DNA from: Lysobacter sp. Root690
Lineage (GTDB): Bacteria; Pseudomonadota; Gammaproteobacteria; Xanthomonadales; Xanthomonadaceae
Length of the DNA stretch: 57,118 nt
Direction: 5' to 3'
Assembly (NCBI RefSeq): GCF_001427785.1
Contig: NZ_LMHM01000012.1
Coordinates: 158,123 to 215,240, forward strand
The stretch's first letter is position 1; each line of letters opens with the position of its first letter. The position numbers were made by a program, and so were the translations under genes. The notes beneath the pieces were generated by a model that was not told the DNA's origin, did not search any database, and saw only the letters and a program-made list of their open reading frames with translations. Positions 26,114-34,642 of the stretch are shown piece by piece.

Positions 26114-26626
26114 TCAAGCGGCCCCAATCACCAGATCCGTCTGCGGCGCCCGCCGCAGCCCGATCACAAACCGCAGCGCCCAGCCGATGAAGAAGCCGGC
26201 GCTGAACCCCGACACATATAGATCCCAGCCCATCGCGCTGTCGCGCATGTGCGGGTGGGTCGCGGCGAATACCTGCAAGGCGTAGTGACCGAAGAAGATC
26301 GCCAGGTTGCGCAGCAACGGCAGCGCGCTGCCGGGCTGACGCACCAGGCGGTTGCGATGATCGAACTGTAGACGTTCGGGCGACAGCGACCACGCGCCCA
26401 ACGCCGCGCCGACGAGGGCGCCGAGCAGCCAATGCGCGGCGATCTGCATCGGCGCGCCGCCGTGCGCGGCCAATCCCGACAAGCCCCAGACGATGAAGAT
26501 CGCCGGCACCGTCCACACCCGCGCCAGCGGCGTGGTGTGCGGCCGCAATCGCTTGGCGCCGAGCCAGACCAGGACGAAGAACAGGGCAAACACCCAGATC
26601 GGGGTTCCTTGCAGGATGGCGTTCAT
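26114..26626 (-). CDS. DUF6622-like membrane protein
   Basis: 170 aa with about five hydrophobic helices: IWVFALFFVLVWLGAKRL at the start, VWTVPAIFIVWGLSGLA, WLLGALVGAALGAW, LLRNLAIFFGHYALQVF and GFSAGFFIGWALRFVIG. The order and the RLRPHTTPLARVW loop match the uncharacterised DUF6622 family. A paired direct-repeat element lies 124 bp upstream (26750-26784). The same element precedes another membrane-protein gene and the two-component pair at 31 kb, suggesting shared control. Confidence 0.75.
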   Translation of the reverse strand: MNAILQGTPIWVFALFFVLVWLGAKRLRPHTTPLARVWTVPAIFIVWGLSGLAAHGGAPMQIAAHWLLGALVGAALGAWSLSPERLQFDHRNRLVRQPGSALPLLRNLAIFFGHYALQVFAATHPHMRDSAMGWDLYVSGFSAGFFIGWALRFVIGLRRAPQTDLVIGAA

Positions 26627-26749
26627 GGCGGGATCTCGGCGGCGGAGCGTGGCGACGGTGGCGGCAAGTCCGCGTCCGGCGCTGGCGCGGTGGACGAGGA
26701 CTGCTGCGGTATGTCGACCATCCTCGTTCGCGCGTCGTTCGCGCCCCAG

Positions 26750-26784
26750 TCCCGGCGGTCACCGATTCGACCTGCCGGAAGTCA
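26750..26784. promoter_or_regulatory. paired direct-repeat element, copy 1
   Basis: TCCCGGCGGTCA (26750-26761) and TGCCGGAAGTCA (26773-26784), start to start 23 bp. Both half-sites and the spacing are repeated exactly at 30994-31028. It lies upstream of the DUF6622-like gene in the same relative orientation as the copy before the membrane gene ending at 30921. Confidence 0.65.
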
Positions 26785-26885
26785 CTCGCGGCCGGCGCGA
26801 GTGGGCGCCGGCCCGTGTGTGCGAGCGCGCGAGACGACGCGATCGGTGCCTTATCGTCCGATCGCGCCGCATCCAAACCGTCGCA

Positions 26886-28274
26886 TCAGGCGATCGCCAC
26901 CTGCTCCCGCGGCGCGGCGCGCGCCGCCGACGAAGTCGCCAGCAACTGCGTGGCCAGGTCCCGCGCCGCCTTGCGCAGCTCGGGCACCGCGGTGATTTCC
27001 CACAATTGCGCGCGCAGCAACGGCCCGATCGCGAACAGCCCGCGCACCGCGCCGCCCTTGGCGTCGAGGATTTCGAAGCGGTCGGAGGTCTTCAGGCCCA
27101 GGCCCAGCGGATCGGCCGCGACCAGACCCGATTCGCGCAGATGCGCGATCAGCGGATGGGTGCTGCGTTCGACATCGGTGTCCAGCCCGGTGGCGCGGAT
27201 CAGCAAGTCGTAGCGCTCGTTGCGCAGGGTGTTACCGCCGCGTTCGCGGATCAGCGCCTCGACCGCGTCGTCGCCGCGGCGCGCGCGCAACAGACGGCCG
27301 GCGCGGATCTGCAACTGGCCGCTGTCTTGCAGCGCCTGCAACTCCTGCGCCAGCTGCGGCGCGATCCGATGCCTCGCCACCTCCCAGTACGAACGCAGAT
27401 GGCGCAGGAAACTCGCGCGCTGCGGCGTGGGCATGCCGTGCCAGAACGATTGCAGGTGCGGCCGCAGCGCGTCGATCAGGCTGCGCCAGTCGGCGACCAC
27501 CGGCGACAGGGTGCGCAAGGCGCGCAGCAGTTCGCGCGGCGCGTGCGTCTCCAGCGCCTGCAGCACCGCCGGCGGCAACGCGATCGCTTCGGGCGGGTAC
27601 TCGCCGTGCGCGCGCGGCAACAGGCCGTGCCGCGACAGCGCGACGATCGGCCCGCGATGGCCGCGCCGCTGCAAGGTCACCACCACGTCGGCCATGGTCA
27701 GGCCGGTGCCGACGATCAGTAGCCGCGCATCCGGCGCGATCGCATCGATCGCGCCGTCCTGCCACGGCCAGCCGAGGTAACTGGGATGAATCGCTAGCCG
27801 CGGCCCGACCCCGGGCAGCGGCTGCGGCGGCAGCGCGCCGACCGCGAGCACCACCCGGTCGCTGACGAAATCGCTGCCGTCGGCCAGATGCACGCGGAAC
27901 CCGGCCGACGCGCGTTCCACCGCGATCGCTTCGTGGCGGATCTGACTGAAGCCCGCGGTGCTGCCGGCGACCGCGGTCTGCAACTGCGCATGCAGATATT
28001 CGCCGTACAACAAACGCGGCAGATAACTGCCGCGCGCGCGATCGGTCAGATTGAGCCAATCGGCGAAACCGCCGGGCTGGTCGGGCGTCGCGCCGAGATC
28101 GCTGGCGCGCACGTTGAGCAGATGCTCGGGCCGCGCTTCGCCGTAAGCGACGCCGCGACCGTAACTGTCGGGCACGCCGACCAGACACAACTCCACGCCC
28201 GGCCCCGCTTGCCGCGCCAGTTCGCTGGCGAGCGCGCTGCCGCTGAAACCCGCTCCGACGATGGTGATCCGCAT
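26886..28274 (-). CDS. FAD/NAD(P)-binding oxidoreductase (PF13454 type)
   Basis: 462 aa. The N-terminal dinucleotide fold is clear: RITIVGAGFSGSALASELAR. It is followed by GRGVAYGEARPEHLLNVRA, the hallmark of the FAD-NAD(P)-binding family (PF13454). A second nucleotide-binding segment, LLIVGTGLTMADVVVTLQRR, lies mid-protein, and YDLLIRATGLDTDVE near the end completes the two-domain flavoprotein. There is no signal peptide. The substrate is unknown; family members include hydroxyacylglutathione- and siderophore-linked oxidoreductases. It stands alone, divergent from nothing obvious. Confidence 0.82.
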   Translation of the reverse strand: MRITIVGAGFSGSALASELARQAGPGVELCLVGVPDSYGRGVAYGEARPEHLLNVRASDLGATPDQPGGFADWLNLTDRARGSYLPRLLYGEYLHAQLQTAVAGSTAGFSQIRHEAIAVERASAGFRVHLADGSDFVSDRVVLAVGALPPQPLPGVGPRLAIHPSYLGWPWQDGAIDAIAPDARLLIVGTGLTMADVVVTLQRRGHRGPIVALSRHGLLPRAHGEYPPEAIALPPAVLQALETHAPRELLRALRTLSPVVADWRSLIDALRPHLQSFWHGMPTPQRASFLRHLRSYWEVARHRIAPQLAQELQALQDSGQLQIRAGRLLRARRGDDAVEALIRERGGNTLRNERYDLLIRATGLDTDVERSTHPLIAHLRESGLVAADPLGLGLKTSDRFEILDAKGGAVRGLFAIGPLLRAQLWEITAVPELRKAARDLATQLLATSSAARAAPREQVAIA

Positions 28275-28661
28275 GACTGGGCTCCGCGACGCGATTGGGA
28301 GTCACCGTTCTAGTGGATCGCGTGAGTGCATGCGTAAAGGCGGGGTTACCGCTTCGTAAAGCGACGCCAACGAAGCGGAACTTCGTCATTACCAATCGGC
28401 ATGATGGATGACGTGAAACTGTAACGGGGGTTGGAGTTTGGATGGTTCCGTGTGATTGGTCATCGCATGCGAATGGCTTATCACGCAGCGCGTCGCCTTA
28501 TCCAATCGCCGCAAACGGTTCCCTCTCCCGCTGGCGGGAGAGGGTTAGGGTGAGGGGTGTCATGGGCGCAACGTTGCGATCGCGCCTTCGCGCTTGCCCT
28601 CACCCCGGCCCTCTCCCGCAAGCGGGAGAGGGAGCAAAGCCGGCGAGCGCTCGAACAAAAC
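28275..28661. other. gap holding family A repeat
   Basis: 387 bp without a gene. The right third holds a family A repeat pair (28519-28634). The region 28330-28480 is relatively AT-rich and may include the promoter of the FAD gene. Confidence 0.5.
28519..28634. repeat. family A palindromic repeat pair, copy 2
   Basis: Two facing elements: CCCTCTCCCGCTGGCGGGAG with GGGTTAGGGTGAGGGG on the left, and CCCTCACCCCGGCCCTC with CCCGCAAGCGGGAGAGGG on the right. Together they can fold into one long cruciform of about 116 bp. Here the tip lacks the extra module seen in copies 1 and 3. Confidence 0.8.
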
Positions 28662-30038
28662 TTACTTCGGGCCCGCCAACTGCCTGGCTTGCCCATACGG
28701 CCAACCCTTCAACGTCCCATGCTTGATCCAATCCAGCTGCATGCGGATATACCCCTCCGCGATGCGGGTGTGCTGACGCTCGCCCTTGGCGTCCTTCACG
28801 AATTCCAGGATGCCGTGATCGGCCTGCGGAAACACCACCGAAGTGATCGGACGGCCGGCTTCGCCCAGCGCGGTCAAACGCTTCTGCGTATCCGCCGACG
28901 GCGCCTCGACATCGTCGCCGCCGACGATCCACAGCTGCGGCGTCTTCAAACTGCGCAACACCGGCATCGGGTCGTAATCCCAGCTCACTTCGAAATCGAA
29001 CTTGGCCAGCTCGGCCAGCGCTTCCTCGCGCGTATGCGACGCGATCAAGCCGCTGTACTCGCCCTTGAGCGCCTTCCACCACGGCTCGCCCTGGTACTTC
29101 GCGCGCAATGCATCGAGTTGATCGTAGCCGCGCTTGCCGCTGGTCGAGGCGATCAGGCCGGTGACGTCGCTGACCTCGCGCGCCTTGCGCAAGGTCTCGG
29201 CGTCGCCGAAACCGGCCGCGCGCAGATCCAGAACTACCTGATCGCGGTCCTCGGCCAGCACGCCGTCGGTCAGGCCGAAGCCGACGAACACGAAGCTCGC
29301 CTGCGGCGTCTTGCTCGCCGCCAGCGGCGCGACCCAGCCGCCCTGACTGCCGCCATGGAAGCCAATCCGGCCGATCCGCTTGCGGCCCAGGCGCTGCGCC
29401 TCACGCAAGGCCGCAGACGCGTCATCGGCCAGGTCGTGGAAATTCTGCGAGTACTTGCCGGTGGAACCGCCAGTGCCGCGCTTGTCGTAGACGAACACGC
29501 CCACGCCTTCGGCCGGGAACATGTACTGCTGGAAATACGAATCCACGCCGGAATAGCTTTCCGAGCCATGCACCAGCACCACCACCGGCACCTGGGTCTT
29601 GCCCTGCGGCAGTACCAAGCGGCCGCGTAGGCTCACGCCCTTGCCTTCGAACTTGGTGTCGACGATGTCGTACTTGAGCTTGGTGCCGGCATGACCGTCG
29701 TAACGGATGCCTTGGTCGGCGCAATCGCCGAACGAGACCGCGACTGGATCGGGTTGATCGGTCCAGCCGCGGGTGCCGACCCAGCGGCCGTTTTCCCAGC
29801 TCAGCTTGCCGACGCGACCGTCGAACGCGCGCCAGCGCAGTTGCGTGGGTTTTTCCATCTGGGTGACCGCGACCACGCTGCCGTCGTCGAGCCGGTAGGC
29901 GCCGACATGGCAACGCTGATCGGTCGCCGCATTGGCGGCGGTAGTCGCGGCGGGTTCGGCCGCGTGCGCGCAGAACAGCGCGCCGGCCAGCAGCGGCGCG
30001 GTCAGCCATGAGGCGGGACGAACGATGATTCGGTTCAT
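28662..30038 (-). CDS. secreted alpha/beta hydrolase (S9/prolyl-oligopeptidase-like)
   Basis: 458 aa from the ATG at 30038. A signal peptide (about 1-25, ending AHAAE) leads to an N-terminal strand-rich region and then an alpha/beta-hydrolase domain. VVVLVHGSESYSG forms the oxyanion loop, FVYDKRGTGGSTGKY follows, and the nucleophile elbow is GFHGGSQGGW. The acid is near IVGGDDVEAPS and the histidine in PQADHGILEF. This set matches dienelactone-hydrolase/acyl-peptidase-like secreted hydrolases. The substrate is unknown. Confidence 0.85.
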   Translation of the reverse strand: MNRIIVRPASWLTAPLLAGALFCAHAAEPAATTAANAATDQRCHVGAYRLDDGSVVAVTQMEKPTQLRWRAFDGRVGKLSWENGRWVGTRGWTDQPDPVAVSFGDCADQGIRYDGHAGTKLKYDIVDTKFEGKGVSLRGRLVLPQGKTQVPVVVLVHGSESYSGVDSYFQQYMFPAEGVGVFVYDKRGTGGSTGKYSQNFHDLADDASAALREAQRLGRKRIGRIGFHGGSQGGWVAPLAASKTPQASFVFVGFGLTDGVLAEDRDQVVLDLRAAGFGDAETLRKAREVSDVTGLIASTSGKRGYDQLDALRAKYQGEPWWKALKGEYSGLIASHTREEALAELAKFDFEVSWDYDPMPVLRSLKTPQLWIVGGDDVEAPSADTQKRLTALGEAGRPITSVVFPQADHGILEFVKDAKGERQHTRIAEGYIRMQLDWIKHGTLKGWPYGQARQLAGPK

Positions 30039-30174
30039 GTCGTGGGCCGTGACGGGAGGATTGCCGTTTGTGATGCGATCTTCGCCGCAACGGTTGCAGC
30101 TTCGACCCGGTAATCGGCACAACCGTCGCCACTGTCGCTTTCGCACAGGATGTGCTTCACCGGGCGTGCGGGGT

Positions 30175-30921
30175 CTACGCCACCTCGGTGTTTACGCGCG
30201 CCGCCTCCGGACGCGGCACGGTGTTGTCGGGCGCCGGCTTGGCGGTCGCCGCACGGCCCCAGCGGCGATCGGCCCACAGCTTGGCGCCGATCGCGGTGAC
30301 CAGCGGGCCGAACCACGCCAGGTAATGCAGCATCGCGCCGTCGACCATCGGCAGCAGACGCGGCAGGCCGATGCCGAGGAAGGCGATATGCACGGCGATG
30401 CCGTTGCCGATCATCGCGGTGTAATGCTCGACCAACCACCAGCGCGGACGCGCCGCCAGTTGCTCGCGCCGGCGCCGCTTGCGCAGCATGTCGAAGCCGA
30501 TATACAGGCCGACCGCGGAGAAACCGATCAACAGCGGCGCGCCGATCTTCGTGCCCAGCGCCAGCATCGCCGCGCCCGATGCGATCGACAGCGCGGCCAG
30601 CGCGGTGAACACCGCGCCGGTGTAGCGGCGCACGTCGCGCTTGTCGACGATCGCGCGCCAACTGGTCCAGGTGCCGGTCGCGGTGATCACGATCAGATAA
30701 CCCAGGAACGCGGCGGTGTTCGCATTGCCGCGGTGCAGCGCATACAAGGTCATCGGCACCGCGGTGATCACGATGCCGGTCATCGCCAGCAGGAACACTT
30801 GCCCCGCGCGGCGATGCAACACACTGCCCTTGCGCGCCAGACCGGCCGTCCAGTAGCCGATCAGCGCCGCCGCGCCGATCGCGATGTGCAGGTATTTGAC
30901 GATTGCGTAAGCCGATTCCAT
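30175..30921 (-). CDS. DUF2306-like multi-pass membrane protein
   Basis: 248 aa with about seven hydrophobic helices. IVKYLHIAIGAAALIGYWTA followed by KGSVLHRRAGQVFLLAM carries the His and HRRAGQ pattern typical of DUF2306-like membrane proteins, where conserved histidines suggest haem or metal binding. Further helices include MLALGTKIGAPLLIGFSAVG and MIGNGIAVHIAFLGIG. The start lies 73 bp from the paired repeat element at 30994-31028. It is divergent from the two-component operon and is a likely target of it. Confidence 0.7.
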   Translation of the reverse strand: MESAYAIVKYLHIAIGAAALIGYWTAGLARKGSVLHRRAGQVFLLAMTGIVITAVPMTLYALHRGNANTAAFLGYLIVITATGTWTSWRAIVDKRDVRRYTGAVFTALAALSIASGAAMLALGTKIGAPLLIGFSAVGLYIGFDMLRKRRRREQLAARPRWWLVEHYTAMIGNGIAVHIAFLGIGLPRLLPMVDGAMLHYLAWFGPLVTAIGAKLWADRRWGRAATAKPAPDNTVPRPEAARVNTEVA

Positions 30922-30993
30922 CTCGTCCCCTCCGTTCCCGGCGGATCGGGCCGGGGCGGGGTCATGCTCGGCCGGACGCAGCGCCGCGACAGG

Positions 30994-31028
30994 TCCCGGC
31001 GGTCACCACCTGCACCTGCCGGAAGTCA
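30994..31028. promoter_or_regulatory. paired direct-repeat element, copy 2
   Basis: TCCCGGCGGTCA (30994-31005) and TGCCGGAAGTCA (31017-31028), identical half-sites and 23-bp period to the copy at 26750-26784. It sits between the DUF2306-like gene and the histidine kinase/response regulator operon. It is a candidate binding site for that regulator. Confidence 0.7.
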
Positions 31029-31082
31029 CTTTCGGCGCGCGAACCATTGCCAGCGCGATGGCCACGCCGCAGCATGCCCGGC

Positions 31083-32219
31083 ATGACCTCGCTGCTGCGC
31101 CAGACCCTGCTGCAACCCATGAACCTGCCCGCGGTGCTGACCTGGCTGGCGGTGGCGTTGTCGCTGCGTTTCAACGAGGACAAGGGTTCGCCGCTGCTGT
31201 GGACGGCGATGGTCGTGTTCGCGATCTGCTTTCTCGCCCACGATGCGTTCAAGGCACGCAAGGCGCACTGGCGGGCCTTGCTGTTCGCGCTGGAAACGGC
31301 CGGCGCCTTGACCGTGTGCCTGTTCGCCTCGCGCGGCGGCGCCGCGCCGGCGCTGCTGGTGATCCTGATCGCGCAGTTGGCCATGGTCTATCCGCCGCGC
31401 GTGCTGATCGCGCTGGCGATCGCGATCAATCTGGCGCTGTACCTGATACTGCTGAAAGCCGGCAGCCCCGCGCCGGTGGTGATCACCCTGATCTTCGCCG
31501 GCTTCCAATCCTTTTCCGCGCTGATCGCGCATTACGCGCTCAGCGCCGAACAGGCGCGCGATCGCCTCGCCCTGGTCAACGCCGACCTGCTCGCGACCCG
31601 CGCCCTGCTGGCCGACAGCGCGCGCGACGCCGAGCGCCTGCGCATGGCGCGCGAGCTGCACGACGTGGCCGGGCACAAGCTCACCGCGATGATGTTGAAC
31701 CTGCGCGTGCTCGCCGCTGAAGACGACTTCGCGCAACGCCGCGAGGTGCTGCTCGCGCAGCAACTGGCCGGCGAACTGCTCGGCGACATCCGCGGCGTGG
31801 TCCAGGCGCTGCGCGACACCCGCGGGCTGGACCTGGCGACCGCGCTGCGCGCGCTGGCCGCGCCGATTCCCAAGCCGACGTTGCAGTTGGAGATCGCCGA
31901 CGACGTGCAGGTGACCGATCCGGCCCTGGCCGAAACCCTGCTGCGGGTGGTGCAGGAGGCGCTGACCAACAGCGCGCGCCACGCCGAGGCCGAGCGGGTC
32001 ACGGTGCGGATCGATCGCGATGCATCCGCGCTGCATCTGCGGATCGAAGACGACGGCCGGGTGCGTGGCGCACTATGCGAAGGCAACGGTCTGTCGGGCC
32101 TGCGCGAACGCATCGCCGAAGCCGGCGGCCGCGCCGATATCGAGGTCGGCCCGCGCGGCGGGCTGCGCATCGATGCGAGTTTTCCCTTGACCGCCCGCAC
32201 CGCCACGAGCCCCGCATGA
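31083..32219 (+). CDS. NarL-type sensor histidine kinase (DesK/LiaS-like)
   Basis: 378 aa from the ATG at 31083; an ATG nine bases earlier is equally possible. About five to six membrane helices (about 15-150) have almost no periplasmic loops, so it probably senses a membrane signal. A short coiled coil leads to the HisKA_3 motif MARELHDVAGHKLTAMM, with His193 as phosphate acceptor. The ATPase domain follows with EALTNSARHAEAERVTV and GNGLSGLRERIAEAGG. It overlaps the response regulator start by 4 bp (ATGA). The repeat element lies 54 bp upstream, so autoregulation is likely. Confidence 0.9.
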   Translation: MTSLLRQTLLQPMNLPAVLTWLAVALSLRFNEDKGSPLLWTAMVVFAICFLAHDAFKARKAHWRALLFALETAGALTVCLFASRGGAAPALLVILIAQLAMVYPPRVLIALAIAINLALYLILLKAGSPAPVVITLIFAGFQSFSALIAHYALSAEQARDRLALVNADLLATRALLADSARDAERLRMARELHDVAGHKLTAMMLNLRVLAAEDDFAQRREVLLAQQLAGELLGDIRGVVQALRDTRGLDLATALRALAAPIPKPTLQLEIADDVQVTDPALAETLLRVVQEALTNSARHAEAERVTVRIDRDASALHLRIEDDGRVRGALCEGNGLSGLRERIAEAGGRADIEVGPRGGLRIDASFPLTARTATSPA

Positions 32220-32857
32220 CGGTTGCCGCCCCGATCCGTCTGGCCCTGGCCGACGACCAGATGCTGGTGCGCGCCGGCCTGCGCGCATTGCTCGAACGCC
32301 TGGGCTTGACCATCGCGTTCGAAGCCGACGACGGCCAGGCCTTGCTCGATCAATTGATCGACACCCCGGTCGACGTGGTGCTCAGCGATATCCGCATGCC
32401 CGGCCTCGACGGCATCGAGGCGCTGGTGAAGCTGCGCGACCGCGGTGATCGCACCCCGGTGCTGCTGCTGACCACCTTCGATGACAGCGACTTGCTGCTG
32501 CGCGCGACCGAGGCCGGCGCGCAGGGTTTCCTGCTCAAGGACGCCGCGCCCGAAGACCTGCGCGACGCGATCGCGCGGGTCGCCGCCGGCGAAACCCTGC
32601 TGCAGCCGGTCAGCACCGAACCGGTGCGCGCGCGCTACCGCTACCACGCCGACGACGCGCCGCGCGCGCTGTTCACCGAGCGCGAAGTGTCGGTGCTACG
32701 GCTGATGGCCGGCGGCTATTCGAACAAGGAAATCGCCCGGGCGATGTTCCTGGCCGAGGGCACGGTCAAGAATTACGTGTCGGTGATCCTGGAAAAGCTC
32801 GATACCCGCGATCGCACGCGCGCGGTGTTGAAGGCGATCACCTTGCGGGTGATCTGA
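32216..32857 (+). CDS. NarL/LuxR-family response regulator
   Basis: 213 aa. The receiver domain has the acidic pair ALADDQ (Asp13, Asp14), phosphoacceptor VVLSDIRMPGLDG (Asp58), the Thr in LLLTTFDD and the Lys in FLLKDAAPED. The C-terminal LuxR-type helix-turn-helix is FTEREVSVLRLMAGGYSNKE with AEGTVKNYVSVILEKL. It is translationally coupled to the kinase. Regulators of this type bind paired sites, and the 23-bp-spaced direct repeats at 30994-31028 and 26750-26784 are the obvious candidates. Confidence 0.93.
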   Translation: MTVAAPIRLALADDQMLVRAGLRALLERLGLTIAFEADDGQALLDQLIDTPVDVVLSDIRMPGLDGIEALVKLRDRGDRTPVLLLTTFDDSDLLLRATEAGAQGFLLKDAAPEDLRDAIARVAAGETLLQPVSTEPVRARYRYHADDAPRALFTEREVSVLRLMAGGYSNKEIARAMFLAEGTVKNYVSVILEKLDTRDRTRAVLKAITLRVI

Positions 32858-32900
32858 GGATCGGGCCGCCCGGTCCGGTGCATGGCCCGGGGCGCATGAG

Positions 32901-32930
32901 GGCCCGGATCGGGCCGCCGCCAAATTTTTT
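32901..32930 (+). terminator. possible terminator after the two-component operon
   Basis: GGCCCG-GAT-CGGGCC forms a short stem, with ATTTTTT eight bases later. The gap between stem and T-tract makes it a weak candidate. Confidence 0.35.
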
Positions 32931-32939
32931 CGCCGGCCA

Positions 32940-32966
32940 TGTCACGGGCCGGCGGGCTGGATCGTC
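32940..32966 (+). promoter_or_regulatory. ECF41-type promoter of the AhpD-like gene
   Basis: TGTCACG at 32940-32946, 16 bp, then CGTC at 32963-32966. ECF41 sigma factors recognise TGTCACA with CGTC at about this spacing. It is 41 bp upstream of the AhpD-like start, and the ECF41 sigma gene lies immediately downstream at 33664. Confidence 0.75.
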
Positions 32967-33007
32967 ACTCAGGGTATAGGCAATCCCAACCCCGAGAGGA
33001 CATCACC

Positions 33008-33451
33008 ATGAGCAACACCGAAGCGGTCAAGTACGAACGCGAAATCCCCGAGATCCTGACCCAGCTGGGCAAGGTCCATACCGCGATCCAGGGCGCGATC
33101 GAGGCCAACAACCTGCCGCGCGCGATCTATCACCTGATCCAGCTGCGCGCCTCGCAGATCAACGGCTGCGCGTACTGCATCAAGATGCACCTGCGCGAGG
33201 CGCGCGCCGACGGCGAGAGCAACGACCGCCTGGACCGCCTGATCGTGTGGCGCCACGTCGAGGATTTCAGCGCCGCCGAACGCGCCGCCCTGGCCTGGGC
33301 CGAGGCGCTGACCACGATCGATGCGGCCGCCGATTACGCCGACCTGCGCGGCGAGCTGCGCGCGCATTACGACGAAAAACAAATCGGCACGATCACCTCG
33401 GTGGTGATGATGATCAACCTGTGGAATCGCCTGCAGGTCTCCAAACACTGA
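33008..33451 (+). CDS. carboxymuconolactone decarboxylase/AhpD-like protein
   Basis: 147 aa from the ATG at 33008, preceded by GAGAGGA. It belongs to the AhpD-like family of small helical, redox-active proteins. The active CxxC is in NGCAYCIKMHLREAR (Cys54, Cys57) with the conserved His at 61, so a thiol peroxidase or disulfide-relay role is expected. Length is typical. The gene carries an ECF41-type promoter and is followed by the ECF41 sigma factor, the standard arrangement in which the sigma factor drives this one neighbour. Confidence 0.9.
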   Translation: MSNTEAVKYEREIPEILTQLGKVHTAIQGAIEANNLPRAIYHLIQLRASQINGCAYCIKMHLREARADGESNDRLDRLIVWRHVEDFSAAERAALAWAEALTTIDAAADYADLRGELRAHYDEKQIGTITSVVMMINLWNRLQVSKH

Positions 33452-33455
33452 TCGC

Positions 33456-33523
33456 TCCTCTCCCTCTCCCGCTCGCGGCGACCGAAGGAAGTGCAGAGCT
33501 GAGAGGGCCGGGGTGAGGGCCCG
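33456..33523. repeat. family A repeat, copy 3 with inserted module
   Basis: CTCCCTCTCCCGCTCGCGGC followed by GACCGAAGGAAGTGCAGAGC and AGAGGGCCGGGGTGAGGG. The palindrome tip holds the same module as the right element of copy 1, in opposite orientation. It lies 4 bp after the AhpD-like gene and may end its transcript. Confidence 0.8.
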
Positions 33524-33663
33524 ACCTCACCGCGCGACTTCATCCCCTATCCAGCACGCAGCGATCCGATCAACCCGTCGAACGGCCACAACACCGACCA
33601 CGCGCGCAAAAGCCGCACCACCGCAAGCCCTATCATTCCCCCGCCTTCTTCACCGCAGCGACC

Positions 33664-34551
33664 ATGACCGCCTCCGACGACGCCCGCCTGTTCGCCCAAT
33701 CCGCGCCGATGCTGACCGGCCTGGCCTATCGCATCCTCGGCTCGCGCGCCGACGCCGAGGACGCGGTGCAGGACACGTTCCTGAAGTGGCAGGCCACTGA
33801 GCGCGGCAGCATCGACAACCCCGGCGCCTGGCTGACCACCGCCTGCACCCGCCGCTGCATCGACCTGCTGCGCTCGTCGCACCGCACCCGTGTCGACTAC
33901 GTCGGCTCGTGGCTGCCCGAGCCGATCCACACCGAGGCCACCGGCCAACCCGAGCAGCAACTGTCGCTCGCCTCCTCGCTGTCGACCGCGTTCCTGTTGC
34001 TGCTCGAACGGCTCACCCCGAAGGAACGCGCGGCCTATCTGCTGCACGAGATCTTCGATCAGCCTTATCCGGACGTGGCGCGCATCCTCGACATCGAGGA
34101 AGCGGCCTGCCGCAAGCTGGTGCAACGCGCGCGCGGCCATGTCGAACAGGCCAAGGTCCGCCACGTCACTCCGGCCGAGCAGCAGGATCAATTGCTGGCC
34201 GCGTTCGAAACCGCGCTCAGCGAGGGCCGCACCGCGCCGTTGGCGGCGCTGCTGTCGGAACAGATCAGCCTGCGCGCCGACGGCGGCGGCAAGGTCACCG
34301 CGGTGGCGCAGGCGCTGCACGGCCGCGACGCGGTGCTGGGTTTCATCGAGCAGGTGCTGCATCCGGCTTGCCGCGACGACCGCTGGACCTTCGTCGACCT
34401 CAACGGCTCGCGCGGGGTGATCCTGGAACGCGCCGGCCGCATCGAGGCGGCGGTGAGCTTCGGTTATGACGAGGACGACCGCTTGCGCGACATCTTCATC
34501 ATGCGCAATCCCGATAAGCTGGCGCGGCTGGAGGCGGTGGCGATTCGGTGA
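33664..34551 (+). CDS. sigJ: ECF41 sigma factor SigJ with SnoaL-like C-terminal domain
   Basis: 295 aa. Regions 2 and 4 fill residues about 10-170 (LAYRILGSRADAEDAVQDTF; HTH near YPDVARILDIEEAACRKLVQ). The rest is a SnoaL/NTF2-like regulatory domain that replaces an anti-sigma factor. All three ECF41 hallmarks are present: WLPEP (83-87), DGGGK (ADGGGKVTAVAQAL) and NPDKL near the end (IMRNPDKLARL). Its promoter target is most likely the AhpD-like gene upstream. No ECF41 site is seen before sigJ itself. The inducing signal is unknown. Confidence 0.93.
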   Translation: MTASDDARLFAQSAPMLTGLAYRILGSRADAEDAVQDTFLKWQATERGSIDNPGAWLTTACTRRCIDLLRSSHRTRVDYVGSWLPEPIHTEATGQPEQQLSLASSLSTAFLLLLERLTPKERAAYLLHEIFDQPYPDVARILDIEEAACRKLVQRARGHVEQAKVRHVTPAEQQDQLLAAFETALSEGRTAPLAALLSEQISLRADGGGKVTAVAQALHGRDAVLGFIEQVLHPACRDDRWTFVDLNGSRGVILERAGRIEAAVSFGYDEDDRLRDIFIMRNPDKLARLEAVAIR

Positions 34552-34642
34552 GTGTGGGCGGTTGGCGATGGCGATAAAGGCGACCGCATCGATTGCTGGC
34601 TGGTAACGACATCGTGGATCGCACCCTGCCGCACACCTCGAC

